Assembly: GCF_043641555.1 (NCBI RefSeq)
Contig: NZ_JBHZRJ010000002.1
Span: forward strand, 496,001 to 560,000
Source: Saccharospirillum alexandrii_A
GTDB taxonomy: Bacteria > Pseudomonadota > Gammaproteobacteria > Pseudomonadales > Natronospirillaceae
Length of the DNA: 64,000 bases
Reading direction: 5' to 3'
Below the pieces are notes generated by a model that was not told where the DNA came from, ran no database searches, and worked only from the letters and a program-made list of their open reading frames with translations. Both the position numbers and the translations under genes were made by a program. Below are positions 62,580 through 64,000 of the stretch, piece by piece. Position 1 is the first letter of the stretch; every line of letters starts with the position of its first letter.

Positions 62580-64000
62580 AACTCACTCTCCATTTCTACC
62601 AGACGGCCTTTTCGGGCGTTATCCGCGCTGAGTATCTCGATGAACGCGTCAATGGACATGACACCAAGATCTTTGCCCTCTCGGGTGCGGACCGCTACGG
62701 CCTCGTTTTCGACTTCCTTATCACCAATAACCAGTAAATAAGGAACTCGCTGAATTGTATGCTCGCGGATTTTAAAGCCGATCTTCTCATTTCTCAAGTC
62801 GGCTTTGGCTCTAAACCCTTCAGAAATCAAGCGATTTTGCACTTTTTGTACGAAATCGGCCTGCGCATCGGTGATGTTGCACACCATGGCCTGAACCGGT
62901 GCCAGCCAGGGTGGCATCGCCCCGGCGTGCTGCTCGATCAGGATACCAATGAAGCGTTCAAAGCTACCCAGTGTCGCCCGGTGCAGCATAACCGGTGTCT
63001 GCCGGTCGCCATGTTCATCCACATATTGGGCGTCCAGACGACCCGGCATCGAGAAGTCGACCTGAATGGTACCACACTGCCACATCCGACCGAGACTGTC
63101 TTTCAGGGTGAACTCGACTTTCGGGCCATAAAAAGCCCCTTCGCCCGGCAACAGCGACCAGGGTTTGCCATAAGCATCCAGCGCCGAGGCCAGTGCCTGC
63201 TCGGCACGATCCCAGTCTTCATCGTTACCGACGCGTTTTTCAGGGCGAGTCGACAGCTTCAGAATGACTTCATCGAACCCGAAGTCGTAATAGACCTCGT
63301 TCAGCATCTCGATGAACTGAGCCACTTCTGACTGAATCTGGGATTCTGCGCAAAAAATGTGGCCATCGTCCTGGGTAAAGCCGCGCACCCGCATAATACC
63401 ATGCAAGGCACCGGAGGCTTCGTTACGGTGGCAGCTGCCGAACTCAGCCAGTCGCAACGGCAGGTCGCGGTAGCTTTTCAGGCCCTGATTGAACACCTGA
63501 ATGTGGCAGGGGCAGTTCATCGGCTTGACGGCGTTATCCCGGGATTCACTGTGGGTGGTGAACATGTCGTCACCGAATTTGTCCCAGTGGCCCGACTTCT
63601 CCCACAACGACCGGTCAACTATCTGCGGCGTGCGAATTTCCTGGTAGCCATGCTCGCGCTGTTTCTGGCGCATGTACTGCTCGATCACCTGATAGAGAGT
63701 CCAGCCGTTGGCGTGCCAGAACACCATGCCCGGCGCTTCTTCCTGCAAGTGAAACAGGTCGAGTTTTTTGCCAATCTTGCGATGGTCGCGCTTGGCCGCC
63801 TCTTCCAGAAAGTGCAGATGCGCTTTCAGTTGCTTCTTGTCGGCCCAGGCAGTGCCGTAGATCCGCTGCAGCTGGGCATTGTTGCTGTCGCCACGCCAGT
63901 AGGCACCGGACACCCGCATCAGCTTGAAATGGTGACAGAACTTCATGTTCGGCACGTGCGGACCGCGGCACATGTCGACGTATTCTTCGTGGTGGTACAA
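62576..64000 (-). CDS. thrS: Threonyl-tRNA synthetase, C-terminal part (partial)
   Basis: 475 codons visible, with no start; the frame runs off the window edge. The missing part is the N-terminal TGS and most of the editing domain. Visible: end of the editing domain (EEYVDMCRGPHV at the start), class II motif 2 GSCHRNEASGALHGIMRVRG then FTQDDGHIFC, zinc-binding Cys/His (NCPCHIQVF), motif 3 MLHRATLGSFERFIGILIEQ, and the anticodon-binding domain about the last 110 residues. First gene of thrS-infC-rpmI-rplT. Confidence 0.96.
   Translation of the reverse strand: MYHHEEYVDMCRGPHVPNMKFCHHFKLMRVSGAYWRGDSNNAQLQRIYGTAWADKKQLKAHLHFLEEAAKRDHRKIGKKLDLFHLQEEAPGMVFWHANGWTLYQVIEQYMRQKQREHGYQEIRTPQIVDRSLWEKSGHWDKFGDDMFTTHSESRDNAVKPMNCPCHIQVFNQGLKSYRDLPLRLAEFGSCHRNEASGALHGIMRVRGFTQDDGHIFCAESQIQSEVAQFIEMLNEVYYDFGFDEVILKLSTRPEKRVGNDEDWDRAEQALASALDAYGKPWSLLPGEGAFYGPKVEFTLKDSLGRMWQCGTIQVDFSMPGRLDAQYVDEHGDRQTPVMLHRATLGSFERFIGILIEQHAGAMPPWLAPVQAMVCNITDAQADFVQKVQNRLISEGFRAKADLRNEKIGFKIREHTIQRVPYLLVIGDKEVENEAVAVRTREGKDLGVMSIDAFIEILSADNARKGRLVEMESEL
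62577..62591 (-). promoter_or_regulatory. Ribosome-binding site and AUA start of infC
   Basis: GGAGAGTGAGTTATA on the minus strand: GGAG, 8-nt spacer, ATA, lying inside the last codons and stop of thrS. A strong Shine-Dalgarno with optimal spacing decides this start. Confidence 0.8.

Overview
The window (about 55-58% GC by eye, dense, almost no wasted space) reads as the chromosome of a motile gammaproteobacterium. The gene orders flgA / cheV-cheR / flgBCDE / flgFGHIJKL, purM-purN beside hda, and thrS-infC-rpmI-rplT, together with sigma-54-type flagellar promoters, resemble Pseudomonas and Oceanospirillales-type marine bacteria with a polar flagellum. A Saccharospirillum/Reinekea-like host is my guess; no rRNA or tRNA gene is present to test it.

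Layout. 1-4769 (minus): five genes of a nonulosonic (probably legionaminic) acid pathway, legB-legC-legG-legI-legH, the last cut by the window edge. 4989-5303: small unknown gene. 5345-19852 (minus): flagellar hook-basal body genes in two transcription units, flgBCDE and flgFGHIJKL, each with a recognisable sigma-54 promoter; FlgE (1214 aa) and FlgK (1019 aa) are far larger than usual. 19999-21885: cheR and cheV. 22154-25594 (plus): flgA, then flgM-flgN-coiled-coil gene behind a sigma-28-type promoter. 25727-29935: a convergent response regulator and a transporter-fused hybrid histidine kinase of CrbR/CrbS (ErdR/MxtR) type. 30176-39906 (minus): acyl-CoA ligase, hydrolase, complete Liv-type ABC importer, second ANL ligase and a TetR regulator, probably one catabolic regulon for an unknown carboxylic acid. 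40113-44747: chemoreceptor, fpr and a divergent LysR regulator, lipoprotein. 44815-47944 (minus): thiolase, SDR reductase, hydroxyisobutyryl-CoA hydrolase-like protein. 48207-51327: glycine-betaine-type ABC importer. 51334-54634: acetyltransferase, ATM1-type ABC exporter, TruC, zinc-ribbon protein. 54740-61085: exonuclease-like protein, hda, DUF2066 protein, purM-purN-DUF3108, D-lactate dehydrogenase-like gene. 61170-64000 (minus): thrS (partial)-infC-rpmI-rplT.

The first 26 kb work together: sugar synthesis probably feeds flagellin glycosylation, sigma-54 drives hook-basal body genes, FlgM holds sigma-28, and sigma-28 promoters precede flgM and a chemoreceptor.

The least explained signals are non-coding: (i) a 16-bp five-unit tandem repeat just upstream of the sigma-54 promoter of flgF; (ii) a 127-bp dispersed inverted-repeat element in two copies (30021 and 42164, opposite orientation); (iii) a 163-bp element at 55319 made of five successive hairpins inside a 12-bp terminal inverted repeat, sharing one hairpin type with (ii). 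In addition infC can only start at a rare AUA codon. No stretch without a gene exceeds 300 bases; the longer gaps are described individually.
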